From contig DATHUR010000200.1 of assembly GCA_035462025.1 (NCBI GenBank), positions 1 through 19,901 on the forward strand: a stretch of DNA of 19,901 bases, read 5' to 3'. The notes under the pieces were generated by a model. That model searched no databases and was not told the origin of the DNA. It was given only the letters and a program-made list of their open reading frames with translations. Source of the DNA: Egicoccus sp035462025 (GTDB lineage: Bacteria; Actinomycetota; Nitriliruptoria; Nitriliruptorales; Nitriliruptoraceae). Within the stretch, counting starts at the first letter, position 1. Each line of letters begins with the position of its first letter. Position numbers and translations under genes: made by a program. Shown one piece after another: positions 1 through 6,962 of the stretch.

Positions 1-5
1 CTATG

Positions 6-20
6 GTTCGCCATACGAAC
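6..20. promoter_or_regulatory. Putative IclR-family operator upstream of the ABC importer
   Basis: The sequence shows a perfect inverted repeat, GTTCG (6-10) and CGAAC (16-20), around the five bases CCATA. The two sites between pcaR and pcaC have the same arms and the same 5-base spacing, and all three continue with an A after CGAAC. It lies 43 bases before the ATG of the binding-protein gene. The extra GAACA half-site found at the other two copies would fall mostly outside the window; of its last two bases (CA expected) the window shows CT. That it is bound by the PcaR-like regulator encoded at 4904-5665 is an inference. Confidence 0.6.
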
Positions 21-63
21 ACGCCGGGGCATCGAGTCCGGGCTGCTGGGAGAGGATCGAACG

Positions 64-1119
64 ATGCGTGGGACACGAATTCGGTCACGGCGCGGCCTGG
101 GCCTGCTACTGGCCGCCGGTCTGCTGCTGACCGCCTGCAACGGCGACACCGACCCGACGGGGGAGGAGAGCGAGCCGGCCGAGGAGACGGAGGCGCCGGC
201 CGAGGACGAGAGCGAGCCCGAAGCCGAGCCCGAGGACGACGCCGAGGGTGAGGAGCAGGCCGCCCCCGAGGTCACCGACATCAACATCGGGCTGATCCCG
301 ATCGCGGATGTCGCGCCCGTACCTCACGCGCTCGCACAGGGCTACTTCGAGGAAGAGGGCCTCGACGTCACCCTCGAGTACGGCGTCGGCGGCGCGGCCC
401 TCGTGCCCGCCCTGATCGCCGGCGACATCCAGGTCGGCTTCGGCAACTACGTCTCGCACATCCTCGCGATCAACGAGGGCTTCGACCTGAGCATCATCAG
501 CGAGGGACCGCGTGCGGTGCCCGGCTTCAGCGGCGTCTTCGCGATGCCCGACTCCGGTCTGTCGGCCGCGGCCGACCTCGAGGGCGCGACCGTGTCGACC
601 AACACGCTCAACAACGTGGGCCCGTTGGCCATCAACGCGGTCCTCGACGCCGAGGGCGCCGACGCCGACGCGATCGAGTACACCGAGGTGCCCTTCCCCG
701 AGGCCGCCCCGACGCTCGAGCGCGGTGACATCGACGCTGCCTGGGTGGTGGAACCGTTCACGACCCTGATCCAGGACCAGATCGGCGCCGAGGCGGTCAT
801 CGACCCGTTCTCCGGCCCGACCGACGGTCTGGCCATCGCCGGCTACGCGGTCACCGCGGAGTTCGCCGCGAGCAACCCGAACACGGTCGCCGCACTCCAG
901 CGGGCGATCCAGCGGGCGACCGACGACCTGCAGGACGACGCCACGGCGCGCGAGGCCATCGCCGGCTACACGGAACTCGACCAGGCGATCCTCGACGCGA
1001 TCACGCTGCCCGGCTTCGTGTCCGAGGTGGACCCCGCCGAGATCCAGCGGGTCGCCGACCTGATGATCGAGTACGGCCTGATCGAGGACGGATTCGACGT
1101 CACCGAGTACATCCACTGA
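64..1119 (+). CDS. ABC transporter substrate-binding lipoprotein (NMT1/SsuA-like)
   Basis: This is the extracytoplasmic ligand receptor of the importer encoded by the next three genes. The 351-residue protein starts with an arginine-rich n-region and a hydrophobic stretch ending in the lipobox LLTAC, so Cys25 is the likely lipidated residue after signal peptidase II cleavage. Residues 26 to about 68 form a strongly acidic Glu/Asp/Ala/Pro linker. From about residue 72 there is an NMT1/SsuA-type periplasmic-binding fold, with the family's N-terminal pattern (GLIPIADVAPVPHALAQGYF, then EEEGLDV). The start is supported by a GGGAGAGGA ribosome site at 48-56. The ligand is not determinable; relatives bind nitrate, sulfonates, thiamine precursors or aromatic acids such as phthalate. 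A PcaR-like operator upstream and the adjacent pca genes favour an aromatic acid, by inference only. Confidence 0.9.
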   Translation: MRGTRIRSRRGLGLLLAAGLLLTACNGDTDPTGEESEPAEETEAPAEDESEPEAEPEDDAEGEEQAAPEVTDINIGLIPIADVAPVPHALAQGYFEEEGLDVTLEYGVGGAALVPALIAGDIQVGFGNYVSHILAINEGFDLSIISEGPRAVPGFSGVFAMPDSGLSAAADLEGATVSTNTLNNVGPLAINAVLDAEGADADAIEYTEVPFPEAAPTLERGDIDAAWVVEPFTTLIQDQIGAEAVIDPFSGPTDGLAIAGYAVTAEFAASNPNTVAALQRAIQRATDDLQDDATAREAIAGYTELDQAILDAITLPGFVSEVDPAEIQRVADLMIEYGLIEDGFDVTEYIH

Positions 1120-1125
1120 GCGCCC

Positions 1126-1158
1126 GTCGGGGCGGACGTCGACGGCGTCCGCCCCGAC
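1126..1158 (+). other. Strong RNA hairpin between binding-protein and permease genes
   Basis: Bases 1126-1138 and 1146-1158 are perfectly complementary, giving a 13-bp GC-rich stem with a 7-base loop. It starts 6 bases after the stop codon of the binding-protein gene and lies 34 bases before the permease start. There is no T-run after it, so it is not a classic intrinsic terminator. Similar hairpins after binding-protein genes in other importer operons stabilise the upstream mRNA or partly stop transcription, so that more receptor than membrane protein is made. That role here is an inference. Confidence 0.75.
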
Positions 1159-1192
1159 CGGCATGATTGCCCGTGCCGCTGTGGGAGGGCAC

Positions 1193-1978
1193 ATGACCAT
1201 CGCCTCGCGGGTCGCGCCCGCACTGCGGGGCCTGTCGGGGTTCGCCGTGGTCGTCGTGGTCTGGGAGTTCCTCTCCCGGGCCGAGATCGTCAACCCGGCG
1301 TTCCTGCCGCCGGCCTCGGTCGTCCTGCTGCGCCTCGGCGAACTCGCGGTCGATCCACCGTTCCTGCGGCACGTGCTCGCCACGATGCAGGCCTGGGCGA
1401 TCGGCCTGCTCGTGTCCGCCGCCGTGGCGATCGTCCTCGGTGTGCTGCTCGGCTCGTCCAGGGCGGCCTATGCGGCCAGTCGCGCGCTGATCGAGTTCCT
1501 GCGCCCGATCCCGTCGGTCGCGCTGATCCCGCTCGCCATCCTGCTGTTCGGCCGCGGCACGCAGATGAAGGTGTCGTTGATCATCTACGCCTCCGTATGG
1601 CCGATCCTGTTCAACACCATCTACGGCATGCACGACGTGGACCCGGTCGCCAAGGACACGGCGAGAAGCTTCGGGTTCGGCCGGCTGCAGATCCTCGCCC
1701 GGGTCGCCCTGCCCAGCGCCATGCCGTTCATCTACACCGGCGTCCGCATCGCCTCGGCGGTGGCGCTCATCCTCGCGGTCAGCGCCGAACTGATCGGCGG
1801 CGGCGCACTCGGCCTCGGCGTCTTCATCCAGGTCGCCCAGACCACCGGTGGCCGTCCCGACCTCGTACTCGCCGGCACCATCGTCGCCGGCCTGCTCGGC
1901 TGGGCGATCAACCAGGCCTCGATCGTCGCCGAGCGCCGGTTCCTCGGCTGGCAACCGGCCCTGCGGGCGCGCGCATGA
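1193..1978 (+). CDS. ABC transporter permease 1 (SsuC/TauC-like)
   Basis: Membrane subunit of the importer. The 261-residue protein has about six hydrophobic segments. It also has the BPD_transp_1 signature near its second third: the EAA-like loop DTARSFGFGRLQILARVALP followed by SAMPFIYTG, which contacts the ATPase. The start is placed at ATG 1193 because GGGAGGG (1183-1189) sits just before it. An in-frame ATG at 1163 would add ten residues but has no ribosome site and falls right behind the hairpin. The stop codon overlaps the next start as ATGA, so the two permeases are translationally coupled and probably pair as a heterodimer. Confidence 0.88.
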   Translation: MTIASRVAPALRGLSGFAVVVVVWEFLSRAEIVNPAFLPPASVVLLRLGELAVDPPFLRHVLATMQAWAIGLLVSAAVAIVLGVLLGSSRAAYAASRALIEFLRPIPSVALIPLAILLFGRGTQMKVSLIIYASVWPILFNTIYGMHDVDPVAKDTARSFGFGRLQILARVALPSAMPFIYTGVRIASAVALILAVSAELIGGGALGLGVFIQVAQTTGGRPDLVLAGTIVAGLLGWAINQASIVAERRFLGWQPALRARA

Positions 1979-2853
1979 CCGCCACGGAGACGCCCGCCGC
2001 CGACGCGGCCACGACGGCGACGACCGACCGCGCCGGCCCCACCCGCGGCCGTCTCGCTGCGAGCCGGGCCCGCGAGTTCGCGCTCCGCTGGGGTGTGCTG
2101 GCCGTGTTCGCCGTCGTCTGGCAGCTCGCCACGACCTGGGCCGACACCCCCTACTTCCCGGCGCTGACCGAGATCCTGGCGCGGGTCCAGGCGACCTGGC
2201 TCAGCGGACCGGCCTCGCGGCTGTGGCTCACGGATGCCGTGGCCGCCGACATCGCGCCGAGCATGTACCGGCTGCTGGTGGGCTGGTCCCTGGCCGTCGT
2301 GATCGGCGTCGCCGTCGGTTTCGTCCTCGGGATGGCGCGCGGCATCGAGGAGTACGTCGATCCACCGGTCCACTTCCTGCGGGCGATCCCGCCGCCGGTC
2401 CTCATCCCGCTGTTCATCATCCTGTTGGGCATCGGCGACCGCATGAAGATCGCGCTGATCACGCTCGGCGTGATCTGGCCGATCCTGCTCAACACCGTCG
2501 ACGGGGTGCGGTCGGTCGACCGGACCCAGCTCGACACCGGGCAGATCTACGGGATCTCGCGCACCAAGCGGCTGACCCACATCGTGCTGCCGTCGGCGCT
2601 GCCCAAGATCTTCGCCGGTCTACGGGTGAGCCTGTCTTTGGCCCTGATCCTGATGGTGATCTCGGAGATGTTCGCGGCCACCGATGGCATCGGCTTCTGG
2701 ATCGTGAGTTCACAGCGCAGCTTCCGCCTGGTGGACATGTGGGCGGGGATCGTGGTCCTCGGCGTGCTCGGCTACGTCCTGAACGCCGTCCTGCTCGCGG
2801 TCGAGCACCGCGTGCTGGCCTGGCACCGTGGTGTACGAGGGAGCGAAACATGA
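1975..2853 (+). CDS. ABC transporter permease 2 (SsuC/TauC-like)
   Basis: Second membrane subunit, 292 residues. The first 35 or so residues are a Thr/Ala/Arg-rich cytoplasmic tail, followed by about six hydrophobic segments. The EAA loop is DTGQIYGISRTKRLTHIVLP followed by SALPKIFAGLR. The start at 1975 overlaps the previous stop as ATGA, and its own stop overlaps the ATPase start as ATGA. An open frame continues upstream to 1597, but only in the shadow of permease 1. Two different permease genes, instead of one gene making a homodimer as in SsuC or TauC, is the arrangement seen in some NitT/TauT-type importers. The pair suggests an asymmetric translocation pore. Confidence 0.88.
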   Translation: MTATETPAADAATTATTDRAGPTRGRLAASRAREFALRWGVLAVFAVVWQLATTWADTPYFPALTEILARVQATWLSGPASRLWLTDAVAADIAPSMYRLLVGWSLAVVIGVAVGFVLGMARGIEEYVDPPVHFLRAIPPPVLIPLFIILLGIGDRMKIALITLGVIWPILLNTVDGVRSVDRTQLDTGQIYGISRTKRLTHIVLPSALPKIFAGLRVSLSLALILMVISEMFAATDGIGFWIVSSQRSFRLVDMWAGIVVLGVLGYVLNAVLLAVEHRVLAWHRGVRGSET

Positions 2854-3689
2854 CGTCCAACGGCCGACCCATGCCCCTGCTCGACGTCGACGGCCTCCGG
2901 CACGTCTACGGCAGCGGCCCGGGCGCGCACCTGGCGATCGAGAACCTCGACTTCGAGGTCCGCGACGGCGAGTTCGTCTCGATCGTCGGACCCTCCGGCG
3001 CCGGTAAGACGACGCTGCTCAAGTGCACCTCCGGGCTCATGGCGCCGTCGGCGGGACAGGTCTCGCTGGCCGGCGAGGTCCACGACGGGGTGCCCGACGA
3101 CCTCGCTCTGGTGTTCCAGGACTACAAGAGCTCGCTGTTTCCCTGGATGACGGTCACCGGCAACGTCGACTTCCCGCTCGGGCAGCGCGGCCTCGACCGC
3201 GACGAGCGACGCACGCGCATCGAGGAGAGCCTCGCCGCCGTCGACCTGTCCACCTACGGCGACTTCTACCCGTGGCAGTTGTCCGGCGGGATGCAGCAGC
3301 GGGTCGCCATCGCCCGCGCCCTGGCCTACCGGCCCAAGGTGCTGCTGATGGACGAGCCGTTCGCGTCGGTCGATGCCCAGACCCGGGCCGAACTCGAGGA
3401 CCTCGTGCTCGCGGTGCGCGACCGGTTCGACATGACCGTGCTGTTCGTCACCCACGACATCGACGAGAGCGTCTACCTCTCCGACCGGATACTGGTGCTG
3501 TCGAAGTCGCCGGCCACGATCATCGCCAGCATCGACGTGCCGCTGCCCAAGCCGCGCGACCAGATCGACACGCGGGAACGCGACGACTTCGTCCATCTGC
3601 GCGCCGAGATCGCCCGGCTGATCCGGCGTGCCGGCGAGGGCTACCGCGGCGAGGATGCCCGCGTCCCCGCCGGTTCCGAGGGCGGCTGA
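2850..3689 (+). CDS. ABC transporter ATP-binding protein (SsuB/TauB-like)
   Basis: Energy-coupling ATPase of the importer, 279 residues. The key motifs are intact: Walker A GPSGAGKTT (residues 47-55), Q-loop Gln90, signature LSGGMQQR (144-151), Walker B VLLMDEP with Asp168 and Glu169, D-loop SVD, and H-loop His202. The length and the motif pattern match the nitrate/sulfonate/taurine subfamily. Its ATG overlaps the stop of permease 2, and GAGGGAG lies a few bases upstream. It is the last gene of the importer operon; the next gene is convergent, only 10 bases away. Confidence 0.92.
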   Translation: MTSNGRPMPLLDVDGLRHVYGSGPGAHLAIENLDFEVRDGEFVSIVGPSGAGKTTLLKCTSGLMAPSAGQVSLAGEVHDGVPDDLALVFQDYKSSLFPWMTVTGNVDFPLGQRGLDRDERRTRIEESLAAVDLSTYGDFYPWQLSGGMQQRVAIARALAYRPKVLLMDEPFASVDAQTRAELEDLVLAVRDRFDMTVLFVTHDIDESVYLSDRILVLSKSPATIIASIDVPLPKPRDQIDTRERDDFVHLRAEIARLIRRAGEGYRGEDARVPAGSEGG

Positions 3690-3699
3690 GGCGCCCGGC

Positions 3700-4884
3700 T
3701 CAGATCGGCAGGCCGACGTAGTTGTGGGCGAGGTTGGCGCGTGCCACCTCGAGGTCCTCGAGCAGTTCGAGCTCGGCCTGCTGGATCTGGAAGTCGAACG
3801 CGTCGGTGTCGGGGAAGCGGTGCATGACCGTGGTCATCCACCACGAGAACCGCACCGCCTTCCAGACGCGGCGGAGCGCCGTGGTCGAGTACGCGTCCAG
3901 CCCCGTCGTCGACCCGCTGCCATAGTGGTCGGCGAGCGCCCGCGAGAGGTAGACGACGTCGCTGAGCGCGAGGTTGAGGCCCTTCGCGCCCGTCGGTGGC
4001 ACGATGTGCGCGGCGTCACCGGCGAGCAGCAGGCGGCCGTGACGCATCGGCTCGGCCACGAAGCTGCGCAGCGGCGCGATGGACTTCTCGATCGATGGCC
4101 CGGTGACCATCGAGGCGGCGACGTCCCCGGGCAGCCGCGCCTGCAACTCGGACCAGAAGCGGTCGTCGGACCAGTCCTCGGGCGCGTCCTCGAGCGGGAC
4201 CTGCACGTAGTAGCGCGACAGGTTCTCGTGGCGCATCGAGCACAGGGCGAACCCGCGCTCGTGGTTGGCGTAGATCAACTCGTCGGAGACCGGCGGGGTC
4301 TCGGACAGGATCCCGAGCCACCCGAACGGATAGACCCGCTCGAAGGTGCGCAGTTCGCCGGCCGGGATGGCCGTCCGGGACACGCCGTGCGAACCGTCGC
4401 AACCCGCGACCCAGTCGGCCTGCACCTCCACGGTCCGGCCATCGTGCCGGTAGGTGACCAGCGGGCGGTCCGACGTCAGGCCGTCGAGTGTGACGTCCTC
4501 GGCCTCGAACACGATCGAGTCCTCGCGGGTGGCGAGCGCGTCGTAGAGGTCGTGCTGGACCTCGGTCTGCCCGTAGATCGTCACCGCGCGGCCGGTCAGT
4601 GCCTCGAAGTCGATGCGCAGACGACGCCCGCCGAACGCGAGGTAGACGCCCCCGTGCTCGAAGCCGTCGCGGTGGATGCGCTCGCCGAGGCCGGCGTCCG
4701 TGAGTGTCCGCACGCTGCCCGCCTCGAGGACACCGGCCCGGATCCGCGACAGCACGTAATCGCGGCTACGTCGTTCGAGCACCACGTTGTCGATGCCCTG
4801 CAGGTGCAACAGGTGCGACAACAGCGAACCCGCGGGCCCGCCACCGATGATCGCGACCTGGGTGCGACGGGTGTGGTCGGCCAT
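3700..4884 (-). CDS. pobA: 4-hydroxybenzoate 3-monooxygenase
   Basis: FAD enzyme that hydroxylates 4-hydroxybenzoate to protocatechuate using NAD(P)H and oxygen, feeding the pca operon. It has 394 residues, the same length as the Pseudomonas enzyme. It shows the FAD dinucleotide motif GGGPAG (14-19), the DG motif GCDGSHG (161-167) and the GD motif AGDAAHIVPPTGAKGLNLA. The active-site residues known from Pseudomonas PHBH are all present at a constant +4 offset: Tyr205, Ser216, Arg218, Tyr226, Pro297 and Tyr389 (Tyr201, Ser212, Arg214, Tyr222, Pro293, Tyr385). Arg38 and Tyr43 match residues linked to NADPH use in PHBH. It lies 19 bases behind the regulator gene on the same strand, with an AAGGAAA ribosome site, so both are probably one transcript. 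Confidence 0.95.
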   Translation of the reverse strand: MADHTRRTQVAIIGGGPAGSLLSHLLHLQGIDNVVLERRSRDYVLSRIRAGVLEAGSVRTLTDAGLGERIHRDGFEHGGVYLAFGGRRLRIDFEALTGRAVTIYGQTEVQHDLYDALATREDSIVFEAEDVTLDGLTSDRPLVTYRHDGRTVEVQADWVAGCDGSHGVSRTAIPAGELRTFERVYPFGWLGILSETPPVSDELIYANHERGFALCSMRHENLSRYYVQVPLEDAPEDWSDDRFWSELQARLPGDVAASMVTGPSIEKSIAPLRSFVAEPMRHGRLLLAGDAAHIVPPTGAKGLNLALSDVVYLSRALADHYGSGSTTGLDAYSTTALRRVWKAVRFSWWMTTVMHRFPDTDAFDFQIQQAELELLEDLEVARANLAHNYVGLPI

Positions 4885-4903
4885 GGTCTGGTTTCCTTCG
4901 TCG

Positions 4904-5665
4904 TCAGCTCGGCCGGCTGGCGAGCACGTGCTCGAGGTCGGCTGCCGTCTCGAGCAGGGCGGGTACGAACCGCTGGACGACCTCCTGCTTGCTCGTACGG
5001 CTGACGTGGGTGCTGACGTTGATCGCCGCGATCGGCTTGCCGGAGGTGTCGCGGATCGGCGCTGCGACCGACCGCACGCCGATCTCGAGCTCCTGGTCCA
5101 CGAGGGCGTAGCCCTGGCGGCGGACCTCCTCGAGGCGCTTGAGCAGACTGGCCAGTTCGGTGACGGTGCGCGGCGTCGGGTTCGCGTGGTCGCTGGCCTC
5201 CCAGATGGCGGCGACCTCGTCCTCGGGCAGGGCTGCCAGCATGGCCCGCCCGAGCGAGGTCCGGAACGCCGGGAACCGCGTGCCGAGCCCGATCGACACC
5301 GTCATCACCCGTTTCGCCGGCACGCGCGCGACGTAGACCACCTCGGTGCCGTCGAGGACCCCGAGCGACGACGCCTCGCGCACGCTCTCGCTCAGGCCCT
5401 CGAGATAGGGCAGCGCGAGCTGCGGCACGCCGAACGACGACACGTAGGCATACCCGAGGTCGAGGACCCGGGGCGTCAGGGCGAAGCGGTCGCCCACGCG
5501 TCGCACGTAGCCGAGCTCTTCGAGGGTGATCAGGAAGCGCCGGGCGGTGGCGCGGTTGAGGTCCGTGGCCCTGGCGACGTCCGCCAGCGTCTGCTCGGGG
5601 GTCTCCTCGGTGAAACTGCGGATGACCCGCAGGCCGCGTTCGAAGGAGCGGACCGACTCGGACAT
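4904..5665 (-). CDS. pcaR: IclR-family regulator of the PcaR/PcaU/PobR type
   Basis: Transcription factor of 253 residues with an N-terminal IclR winged helix-turn-helix (about residues 10-70, recognition region TDLNRATARRFLITLEELGYV written as two parts TDLNRATARR and FLITLEELGYV) and a C-terminal IclR effector-binding domain (about 80-250). That helix pattern is characteristic of the PcaR/PcaU/PobR subgroup, which senses beta-ketoadipate, protocatechuate or 4-hydroxybenzoate. Which ligand is used here cannot be read off. It is transcribed together with pobA and divergent from pcaC. Two palindromes matching the subgroup's known operator type (GTTCG, spacer, CG-AC) lie in the divergent region, so autoregulation is likely. 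The ATG at 5665 has no strong ribosome site, which may mean low expression. The gene symbol is assigned by family and context. Confidence 0.88.
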   Translation of the reverse strand: MSESVRSFERGLRVIRSFTEETPEQTLADVARATDLNRATARRFLITLEELGYVRRVGDRFALTPRVLDLGYAYVSSFGVPQLALPYLEGLSESVREASSLGVLDGTEVVYVARVPAKRVMTVSIGLGTRFPAFRTSLGRAMLAALPEDEVAAIWEASDHANPTPRTVTELASLLKRLEEVRRQGYALVDQELEIGVRSVAAPIRDTSGKPIAAINVSTHVSRTSKQEVVQRFVPALLETAADLEHVLASRPS

Positions 5666-5692
5666 GGGGGACCACCGGAGGCTTCGTCAGGC

Positions 5693-5716
5693 GAACATAG
5701 GTTCGTTCAACGAACA
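5693..5716. promoter_or_regulatory. IclR-type tripartite operator near pcaR
   Basis: Perfect 15-base palindrome with arms GTTCGTT (5701-5707) and AACGAAC (5709-5715) around a single C. An additional GAACA half-site (5693-5697) stands 3 bases to the left, and an A follows at 5716. It sits 28 bases from the pcaR start codon, where a bound regulator could control pcaR-pobA transcription. PcaU and PobR of Acinetobacter bind a palindrome plus a third half-site, which resembles this layout. Binding by the local regulator is inferred. Confidence 0.78.
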
Positions 5717-5776
5717 GACTAGCGCCCACCGCATCGGCGCGGTAGGGCAGTCTCGCATGGCTGACAGGGCCGTGTC

Positions 5777-5785
5777 TGGTACGAT
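5777..5785 (+). promoter_or_regulatory. Candidate extended -10 promoter of the pca operon
   Basis: TG at 5777-5778, one base, then TACGAT at 5780-5785 matches an extended -10 element (TGN-TANNNT). No convincing -35 hexamer is visible at the usual distance, as is common with extended -10 promoters and activated promoters. Transcription would begin around 5791-5793, directly at the left edge of the second operator. The call is based on sequence pattern only. Confidence 0.4.
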
Positions 5786-5793
5786 CGCAGGGT

Positions 5794-5817
5794 GAACAGC
5801 CGTTCGTTGAACGAACA
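5794..5817. promoter_or_regulatory. IclR-type tripartite operator near pcaC
   Basis: This repeats the layout of the site at 5693-5716 in the same orientation: GAACA (5794-5798), 3 bases, GTTCGTT (5802-5808), one base (G), AACGAACA (5810-5817). The two elements are exactly 101 bases apart. It ends 30 bases before the pcaC start and lies just downstream of the candidate -10 element, a position from which a bound protein would block RNA polymerase. Assignment to PcaR is inferred. Confidence 0.78.
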
Positions 5818-5847
5818 CTGACACGACGCAGAGGGCAGGGAGGCGAG

Positions 5848-6240
5848 ATGGCGGAGTCCCGTCACGAGCAGGGGATGCGCGTCCGCCGGGACGTGCTCGG
5901 CGACGAGCACGTCGACCGGGCCGTGGCCGGCATGACCGACCTCGACACCGCGTTCCAGGACTACATCACCGGGTCGGCGTGGGCCGACGTCTGGGGCCGC
6001 GACGGGCTGCCGCGTCCGACCCGCAGCCTCGTGACCCTCGCACTCCTCGCCGCGCTGGGCCACGAGCGCGAGTTCGAGATGCATCTGCGGGCGGCGCGCA
6101 ACACGGGCGCGACGCCCCAGGAGATCGGCGAGGTGCTCCTGCACGTCGCGCTCTACGCCGGGGTTCCGGCGGCCAACACGGCCTTCGCCGCGCTCAAGCG
6201 CGAGTACGGCGACGACATCGCAGGGGAGGAAGGCGCATGA
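5848..6240 (+). CDS. pcaC: 4-carboxymuconolactone decarboxylase
   Basis: Converts gamma-carboxymuconolactone to beta-ketoadipate enol-lactone plus CO2. The 130-residue protein is a single CMD/AhpD-like helical domain, the usual length of stand-alone PcaC. It shows the family pattern GSAWADVWGRDGLPRPTRSL, then TLALLAALGHEREFEMHLRAA (continuous over residues 63-83; conserved His79) and PQEIGEVLLHVALYAGVPAAN. The start has GGGAGG at 5838-5843. It is the first gene of the pca operon and overlaps pcaH by ATGA. In Rhodococcus and Streptomyces this activity is fused to the enol-lactone hydrolase as PcaL; here the two are separate genes, with pcaD near the operon's far end. Confidence 0.94.
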   Translation: MAESRHEQGMRVRRDVLGDEHVDRAVAGMTDLDTAFQDYITGSAWADVWGRDGLPRPTRSLVTLALLAALGHEREFEMHLRAARNTGATPQEIGEVLLHVALYAGVPAANTAFAALKREYGDDIAGEEGA

Positions 6241-6962
6241 ACCCGACCGGCTACCGCCGTCGCGACGACGCGGCGTACCCGCCACTCGACCATCCGGCCT
6301 ACCGCTCGACGGGCCTGCGCCATCCCGCGCAACCGCTCGTGCCGCTCGAGCACACGCTCTCCGAGGTCACCGGTCCCGGTCCGGCGCTCGCCGAGGTCCT
6401 GACCGAGGACGCCGACCTGACCACCAACGCCGGTACGGGTGCCGAGGCGGTCGGTGAGCGGATCATCGTGACCGGTCGGGTCCTCGACGAGGACGGCAGC
6501 CCGCAACCGAACACGCTGGTCGAGGTCTGGCAGGCCAATGCCGCCGGTCGCTACATCCACGAGCGCGACCAGCATCCCGCGCCGCTCGATCCGAACTTCA
6601 TCGGGCGGGGCCGCTGCGTGACCGACGAGGACGGCAGCTACCGGTTCACCACCATCCGGCCCGGCGCCTATCCGTGGCGCAACCACCCCAACGCCTGGCG
6701 GCCGGCACACATCCACTTCTCGCTGTTCGGTCCCGCGCTGGTCACCCGCGTCATCACCCAGATGTACTTCCCCGGCGACCCCCTCCACGCGCTCGACCCC
6801 ATCATGGGCTCGGTTCCCGAGGAGCACTGGCACCGCATGATCGCCACCTACGACCACGACGTCACGCAGCAGGAATGGGCGCTGGGATTCCGCTGGGACA
6901 TCGTCCTGCGCGGCCCGGAGGCCACCCCGTTCGAAGCCGGCGGCGCAGGAGCACTGGCATGA
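6237..6962 (+). CDS. pcaH: Protocatechuate 3,4-dioxygenase beta subunit
   Basis: Iron-bearing subunit of the intradiol dioxygenase that opens protocatechuate to beta-carboxy-cis,cis-muconate. The protein has 241 residues. The four non-haem Fe(III) ligands are visible at canonical spacing: Tyr106 (GRYIH), Tyr145 (AYPWRN), His158 and His160 (PAHIHFSLFG). The intervals of 39, 13 and 2 residues equal those of Tyr408, Tyr447, His460 and His462 in the Pseudomonas putida enzyme. The start at 6237 is chosen because it overlaps the pcaC stop (ATGA), follows GGGGAGGAAGG, and gives the normal subunit length; the frame stays open upstream to 5979 only inside pcaC. Confidence 0.96.
   Translation: MNPTGYRRRDDAAYPPLDHPAYRSTGLRHPAQPLVPLEHTLSEVTGPGPALAEVLTEDADLTTNAGTGAEAVGERIIVTGRVLDEDGSPQPNTLVEVWQANAAGRYIHERDQHPAPLDPNFIGRGRCVTDEDGSYRFTTIRPGAYPWRNHPNAWRPAHIHFSLFGPALVTRVITQMYFPGDPLHALDPIMGSVPEEHWHRMIATYDHDVTQQEWALGFRWDIVLRGPEATPFEAGGAGALA

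Noticed and set aside
3686..3703. CTGAG / CTCAG hairpin between the ATPase gene and pobA
   Set aside because: The stem is only 5 bp, and three pairs come from the two facing stop codons, so the evidence for a terminator is too weak.
3628..5004. A 458-residue open frame on the + strand
   Set aside because: It is antisense to pobA and part of pcaR, has no family motif, and reflects the codon bias of a GC-rich genome. PobA shows every expected active-site residue on the other strand.
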